Below are positions 54,015-62,799 of a stretch of 64,000 nucleotides of DNA, in pieces. Origin of the DNA: Nocardioides sp. YR527 (GTDB lineage Bacteria > Actinomycetota > Actinomycetes > Propionibacteriales > Nocardioidaceae); contig NZ_FNFN01000003.1 in the NCBI RefSeq assembly GCF_900101045.1, forward strand, positions 682,001-746,000, given 5' to 3'. How positions within the stretch are numbered: the first letter of the stretch is position 1; every line of letters starts with the position of its first letter. Made by a program: the position numbers and the translations under genes. A model generated the notes under the pieces. It was not told the origin of the DNA. It saw only the letters and a program-made list of their open reading frames with translations, and ran no database searches.

Positions 54015-54868
54015 GCACGACGACGGCTCCCTCACGCAAGCTGCGGCTGACGCCGCTGACCGTACGCGACTATCTGGTGCTCCTGCTCGCGGTGCTCGTC
54101 GTCGTGCTGCCGCTCGGCTACATGATCCTGGCCTCCTTCAAGGGCGCAGGCGACCTGGCGACCACCGACCTGGTCGTCTTCCCCGAGGTCTGGAAGCCGG
54201 AGAACTACTCCGAGGCCGCGGTGAAGGTCCCCTTCGGACGCCTCTTCCTCAACTCCACCATCGTCACGGTCGTCGGCGCGGGGCTGAAGGTGCTGCTGGC
54301 GATCCTGACGGCGTACGGCCTGGTCTTCTGCGAGTTCCCGGGCAAGAAGTACGTCTTCTGGGGCGTGCTCGCCACGATGATGGTGCCGCCGCAGGTCACC
54401 GCGCTGCCCAACTACGTCTTCATCAGCAGCCTCGGCGGCGAGAACACCTACTGGGGACTCATCCTGCCGGGCCTCGCCACCGGCTTCGGTACGTTCCTGC
54501 TGCGCCAGGCCTTCATGCAGCTGCCCTACGAGGTGATCGAGGCGGCTCACCTCGACGGCGCCGGCCACTGGCGGAGGCTGTGGCACTGCGTGGTGCCGAT
54601 GTCGCTGCCGTCGATCGCGACCGTGGCCCTGGTCAACGTGGTCTACGAGTGGAACGACTACCTGTGGCCGCTGATCATCATCACCGACCCGGCGATGATG
54701 ACGCTGCCGCGCGGTCTGACGCTGCTGCAGAACAGCGAGTCCGCGGCCAGCTCGTTCGGCGTCCTGATGGCCGGCACCGTGATGGTGCTGCTGCCGATCC
54801 TCGTCGTCTTCGCGTTCCTGCAGCGTCACATCGTCAACGGCTTCACCCAAGGCGGCGTCAAAGGCTGA
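54011..54868 (+). CDS. ugpE: Sugar / glycerol-3-phosphate ABC permease (UgpE/MalG-like)
   Basis: A 285-residue permease with about six helices; YEVIEAAHLDGAGHWRRLWH is the EAA loop and YEWNDYLWPLIIITDPAMMT is typical of UgpE/MalG. Its ATG overlaps the ugpA stop. It forms the channel with UgpA. Confidence 0.86.
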   Translation: MSTTTAPSRKLRLTPLTVRDYLVLLLAVLVVVLPLGYMILASFKGAGDLATTDLVVFPEVWKPENYSEAAVKVPFGRLFLNSTIVTVVGAGLKVLLAILTAYGLVFCEFPGKKYVFWGVLATMMVPPQVTALPNYVFISSLGGENTYWGLILPGLATGFGTFLLRQAFMQLPYEVIEAAHLDGAGHWRRLWHCVVPMSLPSIATVALVNVVYEWNDYLWPLIIITDPAMMTLPRGLTLLQNSESAASSFGVLMAGTVMVLLPILVVFAFLQRHIVNGFTQGGVKG

Positions 54869-54910
54869 CGTTCTCAGCCCACAGTTGGCACAACAGGGAA
54901 AGGATGCTTC

Positions 54911-56284
54911 ATGAATACCTCGTCCAACCTGCATCGCTCGGGTCTGATCCTGGACCGACGACGGTTCCTCGGCCTCAGCGCCCTGGGCATCTCGGCGGCG
55001 GCGCTGTCCGCCTGCGGCGGCGGGCCCTCGACCAGCGGCGGCGGAGGTGCCAGCGCTGTCGAGCAGATCGACTTCAGCGGCGTGAAGCCGGCCAAGGAGG
55101 TCACCTTCTGGACCTCCAACCCCGGTGACTCGATCAAGGTCAGCACCGAGATCGTCAACGCCTTCAACGCCTCCCAGTCCGACATCACCGTCAAGCTGGT
55201 CACGGCCGGGGCCGACTACGAGGAGATCGCGCAGAAGTTCCAGACCGCGCAGACCGGAGGCGACCTGCCCGACATCATCAACCTGTCGGACGTGTGGTGG
55301 TTCCGCTACAAGATGAACGACCAGATCATCCCGCTCGACTCCCTCTTCGAGGCGCTCGAGTTCGACACCGACGACTACGTCGACTCGCTGCTGGGCGACT
55401 ACCTCTACGACGACGCCCACTGGGCGGTTCCGTGGGCACGCTCGACGCCGCTCTTCTACTACAACAAGGACCACTGGAAGAAGGCCGGACTCTCCGACCA
55501 GGGCCCGCAGTCCTGGGAGGAGTTCGACGAGTGGAAGACCAAGCTCGCCGCGACCAGCGGTGCGAAGTTCGCCTTCCAGTTCCCGGCCCTGGCGGGCTAC
55601 GCCGGCTGGACCCTGCAGAACAACCTGTGGGGCTGGGGCGGCGGCTGGTCGAAGGAGGAGTCCTTCGACATCACCTGCAACTCGGCCGAGGCGGTCGAGG
55701 CGCTCTCCTTCCTCAAGGACTGGGTCTACAAGGACAAGGTCGCCGGGGTCGCCGGCGTCGACCAGATCCAGGACTTCGCGGCGGGTGTCGCCAGCGCCAC
55801 CGTCGGCTCGACCGGTGACCTGATCAACGCGATCACCTCGGCGAAGTTCGATGTCGGCGTCGCGCCGCTGCCCGCAGGGCCGGCGGAGAGCGAGCGGATC
55901 TGCCCGACCGGCGGATCCGGCGTCGGCATCCCGAAGGACATCAGCCCCGAGCGGCAGCTCGCGGCTGGCACCTTCATCAAGTTCCTCACCGAGCCCGAGC
56001 AGGCGATCAAGTTCTCCGAGGCGACCGGCTACGTGCCGATCCGCAAGTCCGCCGACCCGGCGGCGATCCTGGAGAAGACCCCGCAGGCCCAGGTCGCGAT
56101 CGACCAGCTCCCCAACACCCGCTCGCAGGACTACGCCCGAGTCTTCCTGCCCGGCGGCGACCTGGAGATGGCCAACCACATGGCCTCGATCCTCACCGAG
56201 AACAAGGACGTCCAGGCAGAGATGGACAGCCTGAAGACGGCGCTGGAGAAGATCTACACCGACCAGGTCAAGCCGCACATCTGA
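54911..56284 (+). CDS. ugpB: Extracellular solute-binding lipoprotein (UgpB-like)
   Basis: A 457-residue binding protein. It carries both a twin-arginine motif (LDRRRFLGLSALG) and a lipobox (LSACGGG), so it is probably a Tat-exported lipoprotein. KEVTFWTSNPGDSIKVSTEI and NLSDVWWFRYK fit family 1 solute-binding proteins of the UgpB type, for glycerol-3-phosphate or sugars. Substrate specificity is inferred from neighbours and the PHO-like repeats only. Confidence 0.85.
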   Translation: MNTSSNLHRSGLILDRRRFLGLSALGISAAALSACGGGPSTSGGGGASAVEQIDFSGVKPAKEVTFWTSNPGDSIKVSTEIVNAFNASQSDITVKLVTAGADYEEIAQKFQTAQTGGDLPDIINLSDVWWFRYKMNDQIIPLDSLFEALEFDTDDYVDSLLGDYLYDDAHWAVPWARSTPLFYYNKDHWKKAGLSDQGPQSWEEFDEWKTKLAATSGAKFAFQFPALAGYAGWTLQNNLWGWGGGWSKEESFDITCNSAEAVEALSFLKDWVYKDKVAGVAGVDQIQDFAAGVASATVGSTGDLINAITSAKFDVGVAPLPAGPAESERICPTGGSGVGIPKDISPERQLAAGTFIKFLTEPEQAIKFSEATGYVPIRKSADPAAILEKTPQAQVAIDQLPNTRSQDYARVFLPGGDLEMANHMASILTENKDVQAEMDSLKTALEKIYTDQVKPHI

Positions 56285-56292
56285 TGAACACG

Positions 56293-56323
56293 GCGTAGGG
56301 CACCCCCACGGGGTGCCCTACGC
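56293..56323. terminator. Hairpin terminator after ugpB
   Basis: A perfect 14-bp stem, GCGTAGGGCACCCC (56293-56306) with GGGGTGCCCTACGC (56310-56323), and loop CAC. It lies nine bases before the next start codon. Confidence 0.85.
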
Positions 56324-56332
56324 TCGGTTCTC

Positions 56333-57091
56333 GTGAGCGAGGACTTGGTAGTGGAGCGGCGCCCGGGCGTCGTGCAGGTGACCTTCAACCGGCCGCAGAA
56401 GCACAACGCCTTCACGCACGCGATGTACGGCGCGCTGCACGACCTGTGCGACGAGCTGGCCACCGACGAGTCGGTGAAGGTGCTGGTGCTGACCGGCACC
56501 GGCGGTCGGGCGTTCGCCGCCGGCAACGAGATCTCCGACTTCCTCTCCCGCGACGCGGTGGACTACGAGGACTGGATCCGCTCGCTGCTCGAGAAGCTGT
56601 TCGCGCTCCCGCAGGTCACCATCGCCGCGGTCGACGGCGTCTGCGTCGGCGGTGGGCTCGCGGTCGCGACCCACTGCGACCTGCGGGTCGCGACGCCGCA
56701 CTCCCGCTTCGGCTACCCGATCGCGAAGACCCTCGGCAACGCGCTCGCGGCGTCCATCGTCTACCGCGCCGCCGCCGTCTTCGGCGAGCCGGTCGTGCGC
56801 GAGATGCTGCTCGCGGCCCGACTGGTCGGCGCCGACCGTGCCTATGCCACCGGCGCGCTGACCGCCGTCACCGACTCGCTGGCCGAGGAGGTCGACGCCC
56901 TGGTCGAGGGCATCCTGCCGCTCTCCGGCGTCACCGTTCGTGCCACCAAGAGCCAGCTCGCCGCCTTCGCCGCCCGGGCCGAGACCTCGCCCGAGGGCGA
57001 CGAGGACCTGCTGCGCGAGGTCTACACGGGTGCCGACTTCAAGGAGGGCGTACGCGCGTTCCTGGCCAAGGAGAAGCCCGCCTTCCGGTAG
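56333..57091 (+). CDS. Enoyl-CoA hydratase/isomerase family protein
   Basis: A 252-residue crotonase. VQVTFNRPQKHNAFTHAMYG, GRAFAAGNEISDF (first oxyanion NH) and VCVGGGLAVATHCDLRVATP (second oxyanion and Gly turn) are standard. The canonical catalytic Glu of hydratases is not obvious (FGYPIAKTLGNALAAS), so the reaction may differ. GTG start. Confidence 0.87.
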   Translation: MSEDLVVERRPGVVQVTFNRPQKHNAFTHAMYGALHDLCDELATDESVKVLVLTGTGGRAFAAGNEISDFLSRDAVDYEDWIRSLLEKLFALPQVTIAAVDGVCVGGGLAVATHCDLRVATPHSRFGYPIAKTLGNALAASIVYRAAAVFGEPVVREMLLAARLVGADRAYATGALTAVTDSLAEEVDALVEGILPLSGVTVRATKSQLAAFAARAETSPEGDEDLLREVYTGADFKEGVRAFLAKEKPAFR

Positions 57092-57138
57092 TCCGTTTAG
57101 TCCGTTGACGGCATCGCTGGGTGGGCCGACGATGGCGT

Positions 57139-57906
57139 ATGCCTTCCGAGCAGTCTGAACAGACGAAGACGTACGTCGACAGCGACCGGTTCCGCGACGC
57201 GCTGATCCAGCAGAGCGATGTCGGTGGCCTGGAGATCCGCGACTGCTGGTTCGAGGAGCGGGTGAAGATCGTCGACTGCTGGGGCCCCGAGGTCTATCTC
57301 GCCGGGGACATCGGGCGGATCGTGGTCAACGACGTCGACGTGACGGCGTACGTCCAGGCCGAGCTCGACCGGGTCGAGCCCAACCGGGTGCTGGCCCGCG
57401 AGGCGCGGACCGCCGACGAGATCCGTGCGGCGTGGACGGCGGTCGAGGAGACCTGGGCGGCGACGGTGTCCCAGGTGCGGGAGATGCCCGAGGAGCTGCA
57501 CCGCCGGCGGGTCGACGACGAGTGGTCGTTCGTCGAGACCCTGCGGCATCTGCTCTACGCCAGCGACAAGTGGTTCGGCAACCCGGTCCTCGAGGAGGAT
57601 GCGCCCTACCACCCGCTCGGCTACGGTCCCGGCGGCGATCCTGACGGAGTTCCCGGAATCACCGTCGACGCCGACCCGTCCCTCGACGAGATCTTGGCGC
57701 CACGTCTCGCCCGGATGGCCACCATCCGGGCCTACGTCGCGACGGTCACCGATGCGGACCTCGACCGGCTCTGCACCCGCAAGCCGATCGGCAACGACCC
57801 CGAGGCCGACTACTCCGTACGCCGCTGCCTCAAGGTCGTGCTCGCCGAAGAAGCCGAGCACCACCGCTACGCCGCGCGTGACCTGGCCGTTCTCGCGGCG
57901 GGCTGA
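57139..57906 (+). CDS. DinB-like four-helix protein with N-terminal extension
   Basis: A 255-residue protein. Residues from about 85 form a DinB/YfiT-type bundle with ASDKWFGNPVL, DDEWSFVETLRHLLY and LAEEAEHHRYAARDLA; His in HHRY and in RHL are possible metal ligands. The N-terminal part, with EIRDCWFEERVKIVDCWGPE, is an extra beta-rich segment (pentapeptide-like). Such proteins are thiol-linked transferases or isomerases; the function is unknown here. Confidence 0.78.
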   Translation: MPSEQSEQTKTYVDSDRFRDALIQQSDVGGLEIRDCWFEERVKIVDCWGPEVYLAGDIGRIVVNDVDVTAYVQAELDRVEPNRVLAREARTADEIRAAWTAVEETWAATVSQVREMPEELHRRRVDDEWSFVETLRHLLYASDKWFGNPVLEEDAPYHPLGYGPGGDPDGVPGITVDADPSLDEILAPRLARMATIRAYVATVTDADLDRLCTRKPIGNDPEADYSVRRCLKVVLAEEAEHHRYAARDLAVLAAG

Positions 57907-57914
57907 GGGCGACG

Positions 57915-58286
57915 ATGAAGGTGTTCGGATGGTCCGTGCTGACCCTGGTGTTCCTCGACGAGCTGCTGGCCATGGCCGCCTTCGGGGTGTGGGGCTGGCA
58001 GCAGGAGCCTCGGTGGCTGCTGGTCTGGCTGCTGCCGGTTGCGGCGATGTTCGTCTGGTGGCTGTTCGCCTCGCCGAAGGCGGCTCGTGGCGGGCCAGTG
58101 ATCCGGCCGGTCGTGAAGGTGATCGTCTTCGGGCTCGCCTCGCTGGCGCTCCTCGATGCCGGTCACCCCGGCTGGGCGCTCGCGCTGCTGGTCTTCTCGG
58201 TCGTCGTCAACGGTCTGGCCCAGATACCGGCGATCAGCCGGCTGCCCACCGACGTGCCTCGAGGAGACTCGGTCCGTACCAGGTGA
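57915..58286 (+). CDS. DUF2568 (YrdB-like) small membrane protein
   Basis: A 123-residue protein with about four transmembrane helices (VLTLVFLDELLAMAAFGVWG, WLLVWLLPVAAMFVWWLFAS). DUF2568 proteins have no defined function. It follows the DinB-like gene by eight bases and overlaps the convergent BtuF-like gene by 53 bases. Confidence 0.8.
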   Translation: MKVFGWSVLTLVFLDELLAMAAFGVWGWQQEPRWLLVWLLPVAAMFVWWLFASPKAARGGPVIRPVVKVIVFGLASLALLDAGHPGWALALLVFSVVVNGLAQIPAISRLPTDVPRGDSVRTR

Positions 58287-58998
58287 TCAGTCGGCCGCTG
58301 ACCAGCTCGGTCGGCGTCCGGGTGAAGGCCTCCGGGCCGTCTGCTTCGGTGAAGACGTACGGCTCGTCGGGCAGCAGAACGACGTCGGCCCCGGCGCCGT
58401 CGACCTCGGCCAGGTCGACGTGCGGATAGCGGTCCGCGTGACGGCCGAAGACGTTCTCCCAGCCCAGCCGCCGCAGCAGGTCACCGGTGAAGGTCCGTGA
58501 GCCGACCACCATCCACGGGTCGCGCCAGATCGGCACGACGACCCGGCGGGTGACCCGGGGGAGCGGCCCGCACCACTGCTGACGGGCCTCGGTGAGCCAG
58601 TCGGGGCGGTCCCAGCCGAGCCCGTCGAGGAGCCGTTCCATCGAGCTGATGGCATCGGGGACCGTCTCGATGTCGGTGACCCAGACCTGGACGCCGCGCT
58701 CCCGCAGCCGGCGTACGTCCAGCTCCCGGTTCTCCTCCTTGTTGGCCACCACCACGTCCGGCGCCAGCGCCGCGATCGCGGCCAGATTGGGGTTCTTGGT
58801 GCCCCGCACGCGCGGCACGTCCAGGTCCGACGGATGCGTGCACCAGTCCGTCGCGCCGACCAGCCGGTCCGCCGCGACCGAGGCGAGCGCCTCGGTCAGT
58901 GACGGGACCAGCGAGACCACCCGGGTCGCGGGGGTCGGGCCGTCGTACGCGGTTCCCAAGTCGTCGCGCGTGGCCGGATGCTCACCGAGGTAACTCAC
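58234..58998 (-). CDS. BtuF-like helical-backbone metal/cobalamin receptor, no signal peptide
   Basis: A 254-residue protein: VVSLVPSLTEALASVAADRL, GATDWCTHP, LAPDVVVANKEENRELDVRR and VVVPIWRDPWMVVGSRTFTG. It matches cobalamin/iron-siderophore binding folds but lacks any export signal, as seen in a subgroup of actinobacterial proteins. GTG 58998 falls inside triple-palindrome copy 3, so the first seven codons come from the repeat; an internal GTG at 58920 is the alternative. Confidence 0.8.
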   Translation of the reverse strand: MSYLGEHPATRDDLGTAYDGPTPATRVVSLVPSLTEALASVAADRLVGATDWCTHPSDLDVPRVRGTKNPNLAAIAALAPDVVVANKEENRELDVRRLRERGVQVWVTDIETVPDAISSMERLLDGLGWDRPDWLTEARQQWCGPLPRVTRRVVVPIWRDPWMVVGSRTFTGDLLRRLGWENVFGRHADRYPHVDLAEVDGAGADVVLLPDEPYVFTEADGPEAFTRTPTELVSGRLITWYGPSLLEARRWAAG

Positions 58999-59068
58999 TC
59001 AACGCTCGCTTCCTTCGTGGAACTCCACGCGGGAAGTGGCTGTTCACCGAGGTACCTCGGTGAACAGC
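58976..59068. repeat. Triple-palindrome intergenic element, copy 3
   Basis: CTCACCGAGGTAACTC (58981-58996, right half diverged), CGTGGAACTCCACG (59016-59029) and a perfect 26-base palindrome centred on GGTACC at 59041-59066 (left half TGTTCACCGAGGT). It lies between the icmF stop and the BtuF-like start. Confidence 0.85.
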
Positions 59069-59074
59069 CACACC

Positions 59075-62000
59075 TCACACGTTCCGCCGATACTGCCCGC
59101 CCACCTCGAAGAACGCCTCGGTGACCTGCCCGAGCGAGCAGACCCGAGCTGCGTCCATGAGCGCGGCGAAGACGTTCTCGTCGGAGGTGGCGGCCTGCTT
59201 GAGACGTACGATCGCCTCTTCCGCCTCCCGGGAGTGGGCGGCCTGGAAGGCGTGGACGCGGTCGAGCTGGGACTTCTTCTCGGTCTCGGTCGCCCGGGCG
59301 AGCTCGACGGGACCGGCCGGCTCGCCGTCGGTGGAGCGTACGAACGTGTTGACGCCGACGATCGGCAGGGTGCCGTCGTGCTTGCGGTGCTCGTAGAGCA
59401 TCGACTCGTCCTGGATCTTGCCGCGCTGGTAGCCGGTCTCCATCGCACCGAGCACGCCGCCGCGCTCGGAGATCCGGTCGAACTCCTTCAGCACTGCCTC
59501 CTCGACGAGGTCGGTGAGCTCGTCGATGATGAACGAGCCCTGCAGCGGGTTCTCGTTGAACGCCAGGCCCCACTCGCGGTTGATGATCAGCTGGATCGCC
59601 AGCGCGCGCCGTACCGACTCCTCGGACGGGGTCGTCACGGCCTCGTCGAAGGCATTGGTGTGCAGCGACTGGGCGTTGTCGTAGATCGCGATCAGTGCCT
59701 GCAGCGTGGTGCGGATGTCGTTGAAGTCCATCTCCTGCGCGTGCAGGGACCGGCCGCTCGTCTGGATGTGGTACTTCAGCTTCTGCGAGCGCTCCGAGGC
59801 GCCGTAGCGGTCCCGCATCGCGACCGCCCAGATGCGGCGCGCGACCCGGCCGATGACCGAGTACTCCGGGTCCATGCCGTTGGAGAAGAAGAACGACAGG
59901 TTGGGCGCGAAGTCGTCGATCGACATCCCGCGGGCGAGGTAGGACTCGACGTAGGTGAACCCGTTGGCCAGCGTGAAGGCGAGCTGGGAGATGGGGTTCG
60001 CCCCCGCCTCGGCGATGTGATAGCCGGAGATCGAGACCGAGTAGAAGTTGCGCACCCCCTGCTCGATGAACCACTCCTGGATGTCGGCCATGCAGCGCAG
60101 CGAGAACTCCGTGGAGAACAGGCAGGTGTTCTGGCCCTGGTCCTCCTTGAGGATGTCGGCCTGCACCGTGCCGCGGACCGTCTGCAGCGCCTTCGCCGGG
60201 TCGACCCCGCGCTCGCGCGCCTGGTCGATCACCGTGTTGAGGAAGAAGGCCAGGATCGTCGGCGCGGGACCGTTGATCGTCATCGACACCGAGGTCGTCG
60301 GGGCCAGCAGGTCGAAGCCGTCGTAGAGCGCCTTCATGTCGTCCAGCGTCGCCACCGAGACGCCGGAGGTGCCGACCTTGCCGTAGATGTCGGGGCGTAC
60401 GTCGGGGTCACGGCCGTAGAGCGTCACCGAGTCGAACGCGGTCGAGAGCCGGGTCGCGGGCTGGCCCTCGGAGAGCAGCTTGAAGCGGCGGTTGGTGCGG
60501 AACGGGTCGCCCTCGCCCGCGAACATCCGCGCCGGGTCCTCGTTGGCCCGCTTGTAGGGGAAGACGCCCGCGGTGAACGGGAAGAACCCGGGCAGGTTCT
60601 CGTTGCGCAGGAACCGGGTCAGCTCGCCGCGGTCGGTGTAACGAGGGGTCGCCACCCGCGGGATGTAGTTGCCCGCCAGCGATGTCCGGCCGCTCTCGTC
60701 GGCGGCGTACGTCTCCGTGGTCTCCTGCCACGACGAGAGCTGTGTGCGCAGGTCGTCGGGGAGGTCGCCGGCGGGTGCCTCGAGCTCGGGGTGGTCCTCG
60801 GCGACGATCTCGTAGGCCTGCTCCTTGCGCGCCGCGGTGACGAGCTCGTCGGTGCGCGCGTGGTAGTCGCGTACGTCGCCCGCGATCTCGGCCAGGTAGC
60901 GCACCCGCTTCTCGGGGATGATCGGGTGCAGGCCCGTCGAGTGGCGGGTCGAGACGCGGGGGAGGACGCCCTCGCCCATCGTGAGCCCGGCCTCGGCGAG
61001 GAGCCCGCGCAGGTGCTGGTAGAGCGCGGTGACGCCGTCGTCGTCGAAGGCGGCGGCCGAGGTGCCGAAGACCGGCATGTCGTCGGGGGAGGAGGTGAAG
61101 GCCTCGCGGTTGCGGACGAGCTGGCGCGACACGTCACGCAGCGCGTCCTCGGCCCCGCGCCGCTCGAACTTGTTGATCGCCACCACGTCGGCGAAGTCGA
61201 GCATGTCGATCTTCTCCAGCTGGGACGCGGCGCCGAACTCGGGCGTCATCACGTAGAGCGAGACGTCGACGAAGTCGCTGATCCCGGTGTCGCCCTGGCC
61301 GATGCCCGGCGTCTCGACGATCACGAGGTCGACGGCTGCCTTCATCACGGCGAGCACGTCGGCGAAGTGCTCGGGCACGGTGTGTCCACCGCGGGTGGCC
61401 AGGGAGCGGTAGAACGTCGTCGAACCGCCGTCGGTGATGGCGGCGAGGGAGTTCATCCGGATCCGGTCGCCCAGCAGCGCCCCGCCGCCGCGGCGACGCG
61501 TCGGGTCGATGGCGAGGACGCCGATGCGGAGCTTGTCCTCCTGGTCGGTGCGCAGCCGTCGGACCAGCTCGTCGGTGAGCGAGGACTTGCCGGAGCCGCC
61601 GGTGCCGGTGATGCCCAGGACGACCGCCTGGCCCGCCGCGCGCAGCGGGTCCGCGATCTCCGCGGGCAGCCGGCCCTGCTCGGCCGCGGTGATGGACCGC
61701 GACAGGGAGAGGGGGCAGCCGGCGAGCACGTCCTCGGCAGCGAAGTTGAAGGTGGGCCACAGGTCGCGGTCGACGTCGCGCACGACCGTGTTGATCATCC
61801 CTGGAAGCCCCAGCCGCTGGCCGTCCTCGGGGGAGAAGATCTTGACGCCGGAGTTGGCCAGTCGCTCGATCTCGTAGGGCACGATGACGCCGCCGCCCCC
61901 GCCGACGACCTTGACGTGACCGGCGCCGCGCTCCTTGAGCGCGGTGACCAGGTACTCGAAGAACTCCACGTGACCGCCCTGGTAGGACGAGACCGCCACG

Positions 62001-62191
62001 CAGTGGGCGTCCTCCTGGACAGCAGCGTCGGCGATCTCGGTCACCGAGCGGTTGTGGCCGAGGTGGATCACCTCGCACCCCTGGGCCTGGAAGATCCGGC
62101 GCATGATGTTGATCGCCGCGTCGTGACCGTCGAACAGGCTGCTCGCGGTCACGATCCGTACGTGATGCTGGGGGATGTGGAGGTCAGACAT
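59075..62191 (-). CDS. icmF: Fused isobutyryl-CoA mutase IcmF (B12 domain, G-protein chaperone, mutase)
   Basis: A 1038-residue fusion. Residues 1-135: B12-binding domain with DGHDAAINIMRRIF (DxH ligand region). Residues 185-420: MeaB-like GTPase with GITGTGGSGKSSLTDELVRR and later DTGISDFVDVSLYV. About 450-1038: mutase barrel with FPYKRANEDPARMFAGEGDP and RTLHAQ-like SLHAQEMDFNDIRTT. It interconverts isobutyryl-CoA and n-butyryl-CoA with its own chaperone. A MarR gene lies upstream on the same strand with a strong dyad between them. Confidence 0.94.
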   Translation of the reverse strand: MSDLHIPQHHVRIVTASSLFDGHDAAINIMRRIFQAQGCEVIHLGHNRSVTEIADAAVQEDAHCVAVSSYQGGHVEFFEYLVTALKERGAGHVKVVGGGGGVIVPYEIERLANSGVKIFSPEDGQRLGLPGMINTVVRDVDRDLWPTFNFAAEDVLAGCPLSLSRSITAAEQGRLPAEIADPLRAAGQAVVLGITGTGGSGKSSLTDELVRRLRTDQEDKLRIGVLAIDPTRRRGGGALLGDRIRMNSLAAITDGGSTTFYRSLATRGGHTVPEHFADVLAVMKAAVDLVIVETPGIGQGDTGISDFVDVSLYVMTPEFGAASQLEKIDMLDFADVVAINKFERRGAEDALRDVSRQLVRNREAFTSSPDDMPVFGTSAAAFDDDGVTALYQHLRGLLAEAGLTMGEGVLPRVSTRHSTGLHPIIPEKRVRYLAEIAGDVRDYHARTDELVTAARKEQAYEIVAEDHPELEAPAGDLPDDLRTQLSSWQETTETYAADESGRTSLAGNYIPRVATPRYTDRGELTRFLRNENLPGFFPFTAGVFPYKRANEDPARMFAGEGDPFRTNRRFKLLSEGQPATRLSTAFDSVTLYGRDPDVRPDIYGKVGTSGVSVATLDDMKALYDGFDLLAPTTSVSMTINGPAPTILAFFLNTVIDQARERGVDPAKALQTVRGTVQADILKEDQGQNTCLFSTEFSLRCMADIQEWFIEQGVRNFYSVSISGYHIAEAGANPISQLAFTLANGFTYVESYLARGMSIDDFAPNLSFFFSNGMDPEYSVIGRVARRIWAVAMRDRYGASERSQKLKYHIQTSGRSLHAQEMDFNDIRTTLQALIAIYDNAQSLHTNAFDEAVTTPSEESVRRALAIQLIINREWGLAFNENPLQGSFIIDELTDLVEEAVLKEFDRISERGGVLGAMETGYQRGKIQDESMLYEHRKHDGTLPIVGVNTFVRSTDGEPAGPVELARATETEKKSQLDRVHAFQAAHSREAEEAIVRLKQAATSDENVFAALMDAARVCSLGQVTEAFFEVGGQYRRNV

Positions 62192-62208
62192 CGGCGGTGC
62201 TCCCAGGG

Positions 62209-62230
62209 AATAGTTGGACGTCTAAGTATT
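62209..62230. promoter_or_regulatory. GACGTC-centred dyad in the icmF promoter
   Basis: The 22-base site, AATAGTTGGACGTCTAAGTA plus TT, is symmetric at 18 of 22 positions around GACGTC. It lies 18 bases before the icmF start and is a likely regulator-binding site; the preceding MarR protein is the natural candidate. Confidence 0.65.
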
Positions 62231-62280
62231 TCCAGGATAGGTCGTCCTTCGCATACTCGCCAGTACGCGAAGACTAAGTT

Positions 62281-62778
62281 TCAGCCGACCGTGTCCCCGG
62301 AGGCCGCACGGAGCTGGGTGAGCAGCGCGGTCAGGTCGTGCACGTCCTCGATGCCGGGCTTCTCGAAGACCTCGCTGTTGAGCGAGATCGTGGCCGCCTC
62401 GACCGTCTCGCGGCCGGTGTCGGAGATGGCGGCGAGGACCACGCGTCCGTCGGCGGCGGAGCGGCTGCGGCGTACGAAGCCCTGCTTCTCCAGCCGGGCG
62501 ACGGCGCTGGTCACCGAGGCCGGGTGGACCTGGAGGCGGGAGCCGAGCTTGGCCATCGGGAGCTGGCCGTCCTGGGTGAAGGAGAGGAGGCGGAGCACCT
62601 CGTAGCGGGCGAAGGAGAGGTCGTGGGGTCGCAGCGCCGAGTCGACGCGCTCCATCACCAGCTGGTGCACGCGCACGAGCGAGGTCACCAACGCCATCCC
62701 GTCAGCGGCGTCGGCCCAGCCGTGCGCGATCCACTGCCGTTCTGCCTCGCGGATCGGATCCATGCGGGCCAGCATCAC
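62281..62778 (-). CDS. MarR-family regulator upstream of icmF
   Basis: A 160-165-residue winged-helix protein: LSFARYEVLRLLSFTQDGQL, PMAKLGSRLQVHPASVTSAV, ARLEKQGFVRRSRSAADGRV. This fits a regulator of acyl-CoA metabolism. ATG 62763 (MDPIREAERQW) is equally good as a start. It is 89 bases before icmF on the same strand. Confidence 0.88.
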   Translation of the reverse strand: MMLARMDPIREAERQWIAHGWADAADGMALVTSLVRVHQLVMERVDSALRPHDLSFARYEVLRLLSFTQDGQLPMAKLGSRLQVHPASVTSAVARLEKQGFVRRSRSAADGRVVLAAISDTGRETVEAATISLNSEVFEKPGIEDVHDLTALLTQLRAASGDTVG

Positions 62779-62799
62779 ACAGTTGGCTTGATGATCGTC

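Noticed and set aside
59036..62605. A 1189-codon open frame on the plus strand opposite icmF and the MarR gene.
   Set aside because: It is the antisense of a well-supported icmF; its product is low-complexity Val/Gly/Arg/Asp/Leu with no motif, as expected from GC-rich codons read backwards.
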